Shown here piece by piece: positions 47,568 through 56,660 of a stretch of 64,000 bases of DNA. The position numbers were made by a program, and so were the translations under genes. Where the stretch lies: NCBI RefSeq assembly GCF_000522985.1, contig NZ_CP007130.1, positions 558,001 to 622,000 on the forward strand, written 5' to 3'. Every line of letters begins with the position of its first letter. The stretch's first letter is position 1. The DNA comes from Gemmatirosa kalamazoonensis. GTDB lineage: Bacteria; Gemmatimonadota; Gemmatimonadetes; Gemmatimonadales; Gemmatimonadaceae. The notes below the pieces were generated by a model. The model saw only the letters and a list, made by a program, of their open reading frames with translations. It was not told the origin of the DNA and ran no database searches.

Positions 47568-48398
47568 CTACCGGTGCTGCGCCAGGAGCCAGTCGAACAG
47601 CCCCGGGGTCTCGTAGGCCTCGTGCCAGATGTCGTGGGTGCCGTCCGGCAGCTCGGTGTACCGGACCGGCGCGCCCATGTCCTGCCGGATGCGGACGATC
47701 CGGCGCGCGCTCGCCACCGGGATGCTCCCGTCGCGACGGCCGTGGAAGAGCCACATCGGCACCGGGCCGGCGCGCTGGATCACGGCGTGGAGCACGGAGT
47801 CGGCGTTCGCCCCGGCCGGACGGTCGGTGAGACAGACGACGCACACCTCGCCGGAGACGGGCACGTACGCCGCGAACCGGCTCGGGTTCTCCGCCAGCAG
47901 CTCGTAGCCCAGCTTCGCGCCGAACGAGTAGCCGGTGAGATAGGTGCGCGCGCTGTCGCCGTGGAACTCGCGCGTCGCGTCGTCGAGCGCGCGCATGGCG
48001 ATGCGGGCGAAGATCGCGCGCCCGACCCCGTGCTCCAGCTTCGGCGCCTGCGGGAACACGACGATGGCCGGGAAGCTGTCCCGCCGCGCCCGCACCGTCT
48101 CGCCGAGGCCGGCGAGCGTCTGCTGCTGCCCGTCGGTCCCCATGGCGCCCGAACCGTGGAGGTACAGGATCACCGGCAGCCGACGCTCGGCGTCGTACGC
48201 GCGGGGAACGAAGACCTGGTACCGGTAGTCCACGCCGCCGTCGCGCACGGTGCGCATCACGAAGCCGTCGCCGGTCGCGGTGGCAGTGCGGGGTGGCAGG
48301 GTCGCGGCGTGGGCGGTGCGCGGCCCGTGGTCCCGGCCGGTGCACGCGGCGAGCAGGACGAACACGATCGGAGCGAGCGAGAGACGAGGCATGGTCAT
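47568..48398 (-). CDS. Lipoprotein alpha/beta-hydrolase (esterase), paralogue
   Basis: A 276-residue paralogue of the neighbouring esterase. It has lipobox LLAAC, YQVFVPRAYDAERRLPVILY, nucleophile in YLTGYSFGAKLGYELL, Asp in WLFHGRRDGSIP and His in LPDGTHDIWHE. The start overlaps the stop of the phosphopantetheinyl transferase (ATGA), so it is the tail of the NRPS operon. It could hydrolyse an ester of the product or of envelope lipids; this is inference from context. Confidence 0.87.
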   Translation of the reverse strand: MTMPRLSLAPIVFVLLAACTGRDHGPRTAHAATLPPRTATATGDGFVMRTVRDGGVDYRYQVFVPRAYDAERRLPVILYLHGSGAMGTDGQQQTLAGLGETVRARRDSFPAIVVFPQAPKLEHGVGRAIFARIAMRALDDATREFHGDSARTYLTGYSFGAKLGYELLAENPSRFAAYVPVSGEVCVVCLTDRPAGANADSVLHAVIQRAGPVPMWLFHGRRDGSIPVASARRIVRIRQDMGAPVRYTELPDGTHDIWHEAYETPGLFDWLLAQHR

Positions 48399-49144
48399 CT
48401 GCTACCCCACCCCGTCGCGGGCGGCTCCAGCAGATTGAGAGCTCTTAGCGGCGCGGCGGCGACGAGTGCCGCGCTGTAGCCGGGGGCGGCTGCGAGCCCG
48501 GTGATCGCCCAGCGTCCCGTGGCCTCGACGTCGAGCCGGTCGGCGACGAGCGCGGCCGCGCCGCCGGGCGCGAACGGGACGTCGAAGTGCCGCAGGCCGC
48601 GCGTGATGCCGTGGCCCGTCGCCTTCAGGTACGCCTCCTTCCGCGACCAGGTGGCGAAGAAGCCCTCGACGACGCGCGCGTCGTCCTCGCGGAGCGCGTG
48701 CAGCGCCCCCAGCTCCGCGGGGGAGAAGAATCGCTCGGCCAGCTCCAGGCACTCCACGGCCCGGTCCCAGCGCTCGACGTCGACGCCCACCGGCCCGTGC
48801 GCGGCGACGGCGACGAGCGCGAGGTCGCCGGAATGCGAGAGGTTGAACTCGAGCGCGGCGTCGCGGAGGAACGGCTTGCCGTGCTCCCCCACCCCGAACG
48901 CGAGCGCCGACGGCGCCGCGTCGAGATACGCGGCGAGCACGCGCCGCAGCCAGCCGTGGGCGACGCCGAAGCGGACCCGGTCGGCCGGGCGGTGGAAGCG
49001 GTCCATGCGCGCGCGCTCGTCGTCGGAGAGCAGCGCGCGCAGCGCGGGCAGCTCGTCGGCGGCGTCGAGCCGGACGCGCCAGACGTGCGCGTCACCCGGT
49101 CGCAGCGCGGGCGGCGCGGCGACCGCACGCCAGCCGTCGGTCAC
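48395..49144 (-). CDS. 4'-phosphopantetheinyl transferase, Sfp-type
   Basis: A 249-residue Sfp-type enzyme that loads the phosphopantetheine arm on the T domains. The characteristic motifs are GKPFLRDAALEFNLSHSGD, VGVDVERWD with the metal-binding Asp/Glu, and FFATWSRKEAYLKATGHGI. It begins with GTG overlapping the stop of the last NRPS gene (GTGA), so it is in the NRPS operon and would activate all five synthetases here. Length is normal for the Sfp group. Confidence 0.95.
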   Translation of the reverse strand: MTDGWRAVAAPPALRPGDAHVWRVRLDAADELPALRALLSDDERARMDRFHRPADRVRFGVAHGWLRRVLAAYLDAAPSALAFGVGEHGKPFLRDAALEFNLSHSGDLALVAVAAHGPVGVDVERWDRAVECLELAERFFSPAELGALHALREDDARVVEGFFATWSRKEAYLKATGHGITRGLRHFDVPFAPGGAAALVADRLDVEATGRWAITGLAAAPGYSAALVAAAPLRALNLLEPPATGWGSR

Positions 49145-52100
49145 GAGCGATCGGCGTCGCGCACGACGGCGGCGAGCCGCTCGGCGAACGCGGGCAGATG
49201 ACGCGTGATGAGCCCCACGTGCGACGACGGGACCTCGCTCACGCGCACCCCGCGCACGAGCCGCCCCCATCCACGCGTGGGATCGCGCCGCGCGCCGAGC
49301 ACCTCGCTCGCCCAGACGACGTGCACCGCGCCGGCGTACGGCCGCTGTACGTACGCGACCGCCGCGCGCTGCTGGTGGAGCAGCGTGGCGAGCCCCGGCC
49401 CGGCCGCGCCGGCGCCCATGAGCCGCTCGTCCTCGCCGAGCCGCGCGTCGACCGGCGGCGCGCCGTCAGGCGCGGCGGCGGGGGCCGCGTTAGGCACTCC
49501 GTTAGGCCGCGTACCGGCCAGGCGGCGCCGGACGTTGCGCGACACCCACGCGAGCTGCTCGCCGAGCGGCCGGCGCGCGACGTCGACCACGCGGCCACGG
49601 TAGTAGCGCGCGCTGCGCAGGATCCCCGCGCGGCGGTCGAGTCGCCGCGCGCTCGGCGTGAGCGCGTCGACCGCGGCGAGCAGCGGCACGAGCCGACGGA
49701 ACGGCGCGTTCAGCGCGGCGGTGTCGACGAGGACGAGCAGCTCCACGCGCTCGCCGGCGGCGGCGAGCTGCTGCGCGATCTCGTACGCCACGAGCCCGCC
49801 GACGCAGAACCCACCGACGAGATACGGGCCGTGCGGCCGCACGCGGCGCAGCTCCGCGACGTGGCGGCGCGCCATCGCCTCGATCGTCGCCGGCGCCTCG
49901 GTGCCGTGCGGCGCGTCGGGGCGCACCGTCGGCAGCACGATGAGCGGCCGCTCGGGCAGGTACCGCGCGAGCCGGCGACAGTACCACCCGCCGCCGCGCA
50001 CGTCGCCGTGCACGAACACGAGCGGCGTGCCCGCGGCGTCGGGGTTCAGCACGACGAGCGGCGGCTCGCCCGCCGCCTCCACCTCGCCGGCGAGCACGCG
50101 CGCGAGCGCCTCGATGGTGCTGTGCTCGAACAGCGTGGCGACGGCGAGCCGGTGCCCGCGCACGCGCTCGATCTCGACGAGCATGCGCATGGCGAGCAGC
50201 GAGTGGCCGCCGACGGCGAAGAAGTCGTCGTGGATGCCGATCGGGCGATGGCGGAGCAGCGACTCCCAGATCTCCACCAGCTCGTGCTCGAGCGTCGTGC
50301 GCGGCGGCGCGTACGGCGTGGCGGAGCCGGTGGACTCGGCGCCCGCGGGCGCGGGGAGCGCGCGGCGGTCGGCCTTGCCGTTCGCGTTCAGCGGGATGGC
50401 GTCGAGCGCGACGAACACCGCCGGGACCATGTACTCGGGAAGCTGGGCGCGCAGGAACTCGCGCAGCGCCGCGGCGTCGTCGGCCGCGCCGGGCTGGTAG
50501 GCGACGTACGCGACGAGCCGCTTGTCACCCGGCACGTCCTCGCGCAACAGCACCACGCACTGCCGCACCGCGCGATGCCGCGCGAGCGCTTCCTCGATCT
50601 CGCCGAGCTCGATGCGGAAGCCGCGCAGCTTGACCTGGTTGTCGATGCGCCCGAGGTACTCGACGATGCCATCGGCGCGGAGGCGGGCGAGATCTCCCGT
50701 CCGATAGACTCGGGACTCGGGACTCGGGACTCGGGACTCGGACGCTTCTCCCTCCCGAGTCCCGAGTCCCGAGTCCCGAGTCCCGAACGGATCTCGGATG
50801 AACTTCTCCGCCGTGAGCTCCGCCCGATTGCGGTAGCCGCGCGCGACCTGCACGCCGCCGATGAGCAGCTCGCCGGGGATGCCCAACGGCTGGCGCTCGA
50901 GCGTGTCCGGGTGCACGACGTAGACGCGCGCGTTGTCGATCGGCCGGCCGATCGGCACCGGCGATCCGTCGTGCGGCCCGTCGACGCGCGGGTCGTGCGT
51001 CCACGACGTCGCGTACACCGTGCACTCGGTGGGGCCGTACAGGTTCGTGAGCTTCACCGGTGCGATGCGATCGAGGCGCGCGAGCAGGTCGCCGGGAAGC
51101 GCCTCGCCGCCGGAGACGAGCAGCCGCAGCCGGCTCAGCGCCTCCGCCGACGGCGTCTCCAGCACCATCTGCAGCTGCGACGGCACGAGCTGCATGATCG
51201 TGACGCCGTCGCGTGTGACGGTGCCCATCAGGTAGTCGGGATCCTGATGGCCGCCCGGCTTCGCGAGCAAGAGCCGCACGCCGGCGACGAGCGGGAGGAA
51301 GAACTCCCAGATCGACGCGTCGAAGCTCGCCGGGGCCTTCTGCAGCACGCAGTCGTCGGCGCGCAGCGGGAACGCGCGCTGCATCCACTCGACGTAGTTG
51401 ACGACCGCGCGATGCGGGATCATCACGCCTTTCGGCCGCCCGGTGGAGCCGGAGGTGTAGATGACGTACGCGAGGTCGCTCGGGGCCGCGTCGTTAGGCA
51501 GCCGGTCGCCGCTCTCGCGCGCGATCTCGGGCCAGCACGCGTCGAGCTCGAGGACGTTCGTCGCACTCGGCGGGAGCACGCCGCGGTGCGCGCGGTCGGT
51601 GAGCACCACCGGGGCCGCGGAGTCCTCGAGCATGTACGCGATGCGGTCCTCGGGGTAGTCCGGATCGAGCGGCACGTAGTGGCCGCCCGCCTTCATCGCC
51701 GCGAGCTGGCCCACCACGAGCTCGAACGACCGCTCGAAGCAGAGCGCGACGCCGACGCCGGGCCCGACGCCCTCGCGCTTCAGCCGGCGCGCGAGCCGGT
51801 TCGCGCGCGCATCGAGCTCGGCGAACGTCAGCGTCTCGCGGCCGACCTGGAGCGCGATCGCGTTAGGCACGCGGTCGACCGCGGCCTCGATGCGGGCGAT
51901 CAGCGTGCTGTCGTGCGAGTACTCGCGCGCCGTGTCGTTCCACGCGTCCATCCGCGCGCGCTCGGCGGCGCCGATGAGCGGCAGCCGCGTGACCGGCGTG
52001 TCCGGCGCGGCGACGATCCCCTCGAGCAGCGTGCGGAGATGGTCGAGCATCCGCTCCATGCGGTCGCGGTCGAACGCGTCGGTGCGGTACTCGAGTACCA

Positions 52101-53430
52101 CCGCGAGCCCGTCGGCGCGGTCGGCGGCCGAGAGGCTCACGTCGGCCTTCGTCCATCCGCCGTCGGCGGCGAAGCGCTCCACCTGCACGCCGGCGAGCCC
52201 CAGCCGCTCGGGGCGGTCGTCGTGCAGCGTGAACAGCGACTGGAACAGCGGCGCCGTGCTGCCGCCGCGCGCCGACGCCAGCTCGAGCACGAGCTTCTCG
52301 TACGGCACCTCCTGATGGTCGAACGCGGCGAGGCTCGTCTCGCGCACGCGCGCGAGGTGCTCGGCGAACGTCGGCGCGCCGCCGAGTCGCGCGCGCACGA
52401 CGAGCGTGTCCGCGAAGTAGCCGACGAGTCCCTCGACCTCGGGCCGCGTGCGGCCGGCGATCGGCGTGCCCACCAGCACGTCGTCCTGCCCCGTATAGCG
52501 CGCGAGCAGCACCTGCCACGCGGCGAGCAGCGTCATGAACAGCGTCGCGTCGTGCGCGCGGGCGAGCGCCTTCAGCGCGGCCGCGAGCTCCGGCGGGAAC
52601 AGCGCCTGCACGCGCGCCCCCTCGGCCGACGGCAGACCGGAGAGTGGCCGGTCGGTCGGCAGCTCGAGCGCGTGCGGCGCGCCGGCGAGCGTGTCGCGCC
52701 AGAACGCGAGCAGCCGCTCGAGCCGCTCGCCCGACAGGTGCTCGCGCTGCCACGCGGCGAAGTCGCCGTACTGGATCGGCAGCGGCGGCAGCTCGGCGTC
52801 GACGTCGGCGAGCGCGGCCTCGTAGGACGCGGCGAGCTCGCGGAACATCACGCCGCGCGACCAGCCGTCGCTCGCGATGTGGTGCGAGACGAGGACGAGC
52901 ACGTGCTCGTCGTCGCCGACGCGGAACAGCGCGGCGCGCAGCAGCTGGTCGCGCGCGAGGTCGAACGGCTCGCGCATCACGTCGCGCGCGCGGTCGGCGA
53001 CGACCGCCTCGCCTGCCTCTCGCAGATCTTCCACGCGCAGCGTCACCGGGCGCGCGGGACGCACCTCCTGCACCGGGCCGTCGTCCGTGGCGCGCACGAC
53101 GGAGCGGTAGATCTCGTGCCGCTCGACGTGCGCGTCGAGCGCGCGCTGGAGCGCGCGCACGTCGAGCGGCCCGCGCAGGCGGTAGGCGCGCGGCGCGTTG
53201 TACGCGAAGAAGCCGGGGTTCGCGGCCTGGAGCAGCCAGAGCAGCTCCTGCGCGAACGACAGCGGCGCCGGCGTGCCCGCCGGTCGGCGCGGGATGCCGG
53301 TGCGCGCGGCCGGCGGCGCGTAGTCGACGGGCAGGCCGGCGGCCTTGAGGAAGAGCGCCCGCTTCGCGGGCGACATCTTCGCGAGCCGCTCCTCCAGCGC
53401 CCTGTCCAGGGCCGGGGCGCCCTCGCTCAC
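49141..53430 (-). CDS. NRPS termination module C-A-T-TE with Cys-type TE
   Basis: A 1,429-residue terminal module. C domain (about 51.95-53.3 kb) has the intact LVSHHIASDGWSRG. A domain (50.35-51.9 kb): YTSGSTGRPKG, hand-derived code DAWQVGLVYK, loosely like Gln-type codes. T: AVGGHSLLAM. TE (49.15-50.05 kb): VFVHGDVRGGGW and the elbow GGFCVGGLVAYE with Cys about 1209 where Ser is usual; Asp in LVDTAALN and His in PSSHVG. A hairpin repeat sits in frame before motif A7 (50707-50786). The GTG start overlaps the preceding NRPS stop. It is last in the assembly line and would release the peptide. Confidence 0.93.
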   Translation of the reverse strand: MSEGAPALDRALEERLAKMSPAKRALFLKAAGLPVDYAPPAARTGIPRRPAGTPAPLSFAQELLWLLQAANPGFFAYNAPRAYRLRGPLDVRALQRALDAHVERHEIYRSVVRATDDGPVQEVRPARPVTLRVEDLREAGEAVVADRARDVMREPFDLARDQLLRAALFRVGDDEHVLVLVSHHIASDGWSRGVMFRELAASYEAALADVDAELPPLPIQYGDFAAWQREHLSGERLERLLAFWRDTLAGAPHALELPTDRPLSGLPSAEGARVQALFPPELAAALKALARAHDATLFMTLLAAWQVLLARYTGQDDVLVGTPIAGRTRPEVEGLVGYFADTLVVRARLGGAPTFAEHLARVRETSLAAFDHQEVPYEKLVLELASARGGSTAPLFQSLFTLHDDRPERLGLAGVQVERFAADGGWTKADVSLSAADRADGLAVVLEYRTDAFDRDRMERMLDHLRTLLEGIVAAPDTPVTRLPLIGAAERARMDAWNDTAREYSHDSTLIARIEAAVDRVPNAIALQVGRETLTFAELDARANRLARRLKREGVGPGVGVALCFERSFELVVGQLAAMKAGGHYVPLDPDYPEDRIAYMLEDSAAPVVLTDRAHRGVLPPSATNVLELDACWPEIARESGDRLPNDAAPSDLAYVIYTSGSTGRPKGVMIPHRAVVNYVEWMQRAFPLRADDCVLQKAPASFDASIWEFFLPLVAGVRLLLAKPGGHQDPDYLMGTVTRDGVTIMQLVPSQLQMVLETPSAEALSRLRLLVSGGEALPGDLLARLDRIAPVKLTNLYGPTECTVYATSWTHDPRVDGPHDGSPVPIGRPIDNARVYVVHPDTLERQPLGIPGELLIGGVQVARGYRNRAELTAEKFIRDPFGTRDSGLGTREGEASESRVPSPESRVYRTGDLARLRADGIVEYLGRIDNQVKLRGFRIELGEIEEALARHRAVRQCVVLLREDVPGDKRLVAYVAYQPGAADDAAALREFLRAQLPEYMVPAVFVALDAIPLNANGKADRRALPAPAGAESTGSATPYAPPRTTLEHELVEIWESLLRHRPIGIHDDFFAVGGHSLLAMRMLVEIERVRGHRLAVATLFEHSTIEALARVLAGEVEAAGEPPLVVLNPDAAGTPLVFVHGDVRGGGWYCRRLARYLPERPLIVLPTVRPDAPHGTEAPATIEAMARRHVAELRRVRPHGPYLVGGFCVGGLVAYEIAQQLAAAGERVELLVLVDTAALNAPFRRLVPLLAAVDALTPSARRLDRRAGILRSARYYRGRVVDVARRPLGEQLAWVSRNVRRRLAGTRPNGVPNAAPAAAPDGAPPVDARLGEDERLMGAGAAGPGLATLLHQQRAAVAYVQRPYAGAVHVVWASEVLGARRDPTRGWGRLVRGVRVSEVPSSHVGLITRHLPAFAERLAAVVRDADRS
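50707..50786. repeat. In-frame GGGACTC hairpin inside an NRPS A domain
   Basis: Arms about 50707-50740 and 50755-50786 with the same unit as 15694-15791 and 38523-38584. It encodes GTRDSG and SRVPSP repeats between the RDPF segment and VYRTGD, exactly the site used in the other A domains. Confidence 0.95.
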
Positions 53431-56400
53431 GTCGTGCCGCTCCCCTCTTCGAGCAGGCGCAGCGCGTCCTCCTCGCTCATCTCCTCGAGCGCGGCGAGGC
53501 GCAGCTCGGTGTCGATGCGCGACGCGAGCTGCTCCACCGTCGGCGTCTCGAACAGCGCGCGGATGGGGAGGCGGATGCCGAACGTCTTGCTGATCTTGCC
53601 GAGCATCCGGATGGCCATGAGCGAGTGGCCGCCGAGGTCCATGAAGTTGTCGGTCACGCCGACGCGCTCCTTCTTCAGGACGTCCGCCCAGATCGCGGCG
53701 AGCTGCTCCTCGGTCGGCGTACGCGGGGCGACATAGGTGTCGACCGCCGCGGCGCTCGCGTCGGGGGCCGGGAGCGCGCGCTTGTCGACCTTGCCGTTCG
53801 GCGTCAGCGGCAGCGTGTCGAGCAGCACCACCGCGCTCGGCACCATGTACTCCGGCAGCTGCGCCGCCAGCCACTCGATCAGCTTCTCGCGCGTCGGCCG
53901 GTCGCTGTGGCTCACCGCGTAACCCGCCTGCTTCGGCACCGCGTACGCCACGAGCGCCTCGTCCCGCAGCACGACGACGGCCTGCGCGACGCCGGGATTC
54001 GCGCGCAGGACCTGCTCGATCTCGCCCAGCTCCACGCGGAAGCCACGCACCTTCACCTGATCGTCCACGCGGCCGAGGAACTCGATGCTGCCATCGGGGA
54101 GGCGGCGCACGCGGTCGCCCGTGCGGTACACGCGCTCGCCTTTGAACGTCACGAACCGCTCGGCGGTCAGATCGTCCCGCTTCAGGTACCCACGCGCGAC
54201 ACCGGCGCCGCCGATCAGCAGCTCGCCGGGGATCCCGACTGGCTGCTCGTTGCCGAACGTGTCGACCACGTACGCATGCGTGTTCGCGAGCGGCTTGCCT
54301 AACGGCACGGTCGGGCCGCCTAACGAGTCGGGTGTCACCTCGTGGGTCAGCACGCCGACGGTGGTCTCCGTGGGCCCATAGTGATTGAGCACCCGGCACG
54401 TCCCGGCGTTCAGGAACGTCCGCGCGACTTCCGGCCGCAGTGCCTCGCCGCCGACGACGAGCCACTGGCGGGGCAGCGCCCCGAGTGCCTGCCCGTGGTT
54501 CGGCGTCGCCTTGATCACGTCGAGCGGGTGCGCCGCGACGTACTCCGCGAACCGCGCGGGATCCGTCGTCACCTCCTTGGAGAGCACGTGCAGCGTGCCG
54601 CCCGCGATGAGCGACGGCAGAAGCGCGGTGTTGCCGAGGTCGGCCGCGAGCGTGCTGACCATGCCGAACTGCAGCCCATCGAGCGTGCCGAGCACCCGCG
54701 CGATCGCGCGCGCGTAGTGCACCGCGTTCGCGTGCGTGACGGCGACGCCCTTCGGCGTGCCCGTCGACCCGGAGGTGTAGAGCACGTACGCCAGATCGCC
54801 CGGCGTCGCCGTGCGCTCGAGACTCGTGTCCGCGAGGACGCCTAACGCCGCGGCATCGAGCGTGACCGCCTGCACGGCTGCAGGCAGCTTCGCCGCACCC
54901 ACCGCATCGGTCACCACGACCTTGGCTCCGCTCTCGGTGAGCTGGGTCGCGAGACGGGCCGCCGGGGCGTCCACCGAGAGCGGCATGTACGCGCCGCCCG
55001 CCTTGAGGATGCCCAACAGGCCGACGATCGCGTCGGCCGAGCGGTCGAGCAGCAGGCCGACCGGCGCGTTAGGCACCACGCCGAGCGAGTGGAGATGGCG
55101 CGCGAGCCGGTTCGTGCGCGCGTCGAGATCCGCGTACGACAGGGCCGCGTCCGCGCCGACGACCGCCGTGCGCTCCGGCACGCGCGCCGCCTCCGCCTCG
55201 AACAGCGCGACCAACGTCGCCGGCGCGCCCGTGTCGGCGGCCGTGTCGTTCCATGCCGCGAGCTGCGTCCGCTCCGACTCCGTGAGCAGCGGGATCCGCG
55301 ACACGCGAACGTCGGCGTCGGCCACCGCCGCCTCCAGCACCTGCTTCACGTGCGCGAGGAACCGCTCGACCGAGTCGGGCCGATGCAGGTCCGTGCGCGC
55401 GCGCAGCGTGAGCGCGAGGCCGTCGGGGCGGTCGCTCATGAACAGCGTGAGGTCGAACTTCGTCGTCGCCGCGTCGAGGCCGAACGGCTCCAGCACCACC
55501 TCGCCCATGCGCGGCGACGGGAGCTGCGACGAGTCGAGCTGGGTGAGCACGACCTGGAACAGCGGCGCGACGCCGACCGCGGTGCGGCCCTCGAGCTCCA
55601 GCACGAGCTTCTCGAACGGCACGTCCTGGTGATCGTACGCACCGAGCGCGCTCTCGCGCAGGCGCGACAGCAGCGCGCCGAACGTCGGATCGGCGGCGAA
55701 GCGCGCGCGCTGCACGATGGTGTTCGCGAGATACCCGATGAGCCCTTCCGTCTCCGGCTGCGCGCGCCCCGCGATCGGCGACCCGACGAGCACGTCCTGC
55801 TGCCCGGTGTAGCGGTGCAGCACGGTCGCATACGCCGCGAGGATCACCATGTACGGCGTCGCGTCGTGGCGCTGGCCGAGCTTGCGAATGCCGTCGCGCA
55901 GCGCGGCGTCGAGGTGCACCGTGCGCGCGACGCCCTCGTACCTCGAGACGTTCGGCCGCGCGAAGTCGGTCGGGAGCCGCAGCACGTGCTCCGCGTCGCC
56001 GAGCTCCTCGCGCCACCAGCCGAGCAGCGAGGCGAGCCGGTCGCCCTGGAGCTGCTCGCGCTGCCAGATCGCGTAGTCGGCGAACTGGATGGGAAGCGCC
56101 GGAAGATCCGCGTCGCGCCCCGCCGCGAGCGCCTCGTAGAGCGCGGCGAGCTCGCGGAACACGACGTCGCGCGACCAGCCGTCGAACGCGATGTGGTGCG
56201 ACTCGAACAGCAGCACGTGTTCGTCGGCGGCGAGGCGCAGCAGCGTCACGCGCAGCAGCAGATCCGACGCGAGGTCGAACGGCCGCGCGCTCCGCTCGCG
56301 CACCACGCGCAGCGCCTCCGCCTCGCGCGCGTCGGCGGCGAGCGACGAGAGGTCGACGACGTCGAACGGCACGGGCCGCGGCGGGTGGATCACCTGCACC

Positions 56401-56660
56401 GCCTGGTCGTCGTGCGTCGCGTACGTGGTGCGCAGGATCTCGTGGCGCGCGACGAGCGCGTCGAACGCGCGATGCAGCGCGTCGACGTCGAGCGGGCCGC
56501 GGAGACGCCGCGTGCGCGGGATGTTGTAGGCGACGTTGCCGGGCGCGGCGCGGTCGGCGAGCCACAGCAGCTCCTGGGCGAACGACGCCGGGAGCATGAC
56601 GGTCTCGCTGGCCGCGGTGAACGGCGGCGTGGCGTGCGGGTCGAGCGTGGAACCGGACAT
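53427..56660 (-). CDS. NRPS module C-A-T (aspartate-like code)
   Basis: A 1,077-residue elongation module. The ATG at 56660 has GAGGAG 5 bases upstream. C domain (55.25-56.6 kb) has FESHHIAFDGWSRD. A domain (53.75-55.2 kb) has YTSGSTGTPKG, STLAADLGNTALLPS, LVVGGEALR and NHYGPTETT; hand-derived code DLTKVGHVGK against the known Asp code DLTKVGHIGK. T: DLGGHSLMAI. There is no insert before A7 here. The A-T part is almost identical to that of the preceding gene. Stop overlaps the next gene (GTGA). Confidence 0.93.
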   Translation of the reverse strand: MSGSTLDPHATPPFTAASETVMLPASFAQELLWLADRAAPGNVAYNIPRTRRLRGPLDVDALHRAFDALVARHEILRTTYATHDDQAVQVIHPPRPVPFDVVDLSSLAADAREAEALRVVRERSARPFDLASDLLLRVTLLRLAADEHVLLFESHHIAFDGWSRDVVFRELAALYEALAAGRDADLPALPIQFADYAIWQREQLQGDRLASLLGWWREELGDAEHVLRLPTDFARPNVSRYEGVARTVHLDAALRDGIRKLGQRHDATPYMVILAAYATVLHRYTGQQDVLVGSPIAGRAQPETEGLIGYLANTIVQRARFAADPTFGALLSRLRESALGAYDHQDVPFEKLVLELEGRTAVGVAPLFQVVLTQLDSSQLPSPRMGEVVLEPFGLDAATTKFDLTLFMSDRPDGLALTLRARTDLHRPDSVERFLAHVKQVLEAAVADADVRVSRIPLLTESERTQLAAWNDTAADTGAPATLVALFEAEAARVPERTAVVGADAALSYADLDARTNRLARHLHSLGVVPNAPVGLLLDRSADAIVGLLGILKAGGAYMPLSVDAPAARLATQLTESGAKVVVTDAVGAAKLPAAVQAVTLDAAALGVLADTSLERTATPGDLAYVLYTSGSTGTPKGVAVTHANAVHYARAIARVLGTLDGLQFGMVSTLAADLGNTALLPSLIAGGTLHVLSKEVTTDPARFAEYVAAHPLDVIKATPNHGQALGALPRQWLVVGGEALRPEVARTFLNAGTCRVLNHYGPTETTVGVLTHEVTPDSLGGPTVPLGKPLANTHAYVVDTFGNEQPVGIPGELLIGGAGVARGYLKRDDLTAERFVTFKGERVYRTGDRVRRLPDGSIEFLGRVDDQVKVRGFRVELGEIEQVLRANPGVAQAVVVLRDEALVAYAVPKQAGYAVSHSDRPTREKLIEWLAAQLPEYMVPSAVVLLDTLPLTPNGKVDKRALPAPDASAAAVDTYVAPRTPTEEQLAAIWADVLKKERVGVTDNFMDLGGHSLMAIRMLGKISKTFGIRLPIRALFETPTVEQLASRIDTELRLAALEEMSEEDALRLLEEGSGTT

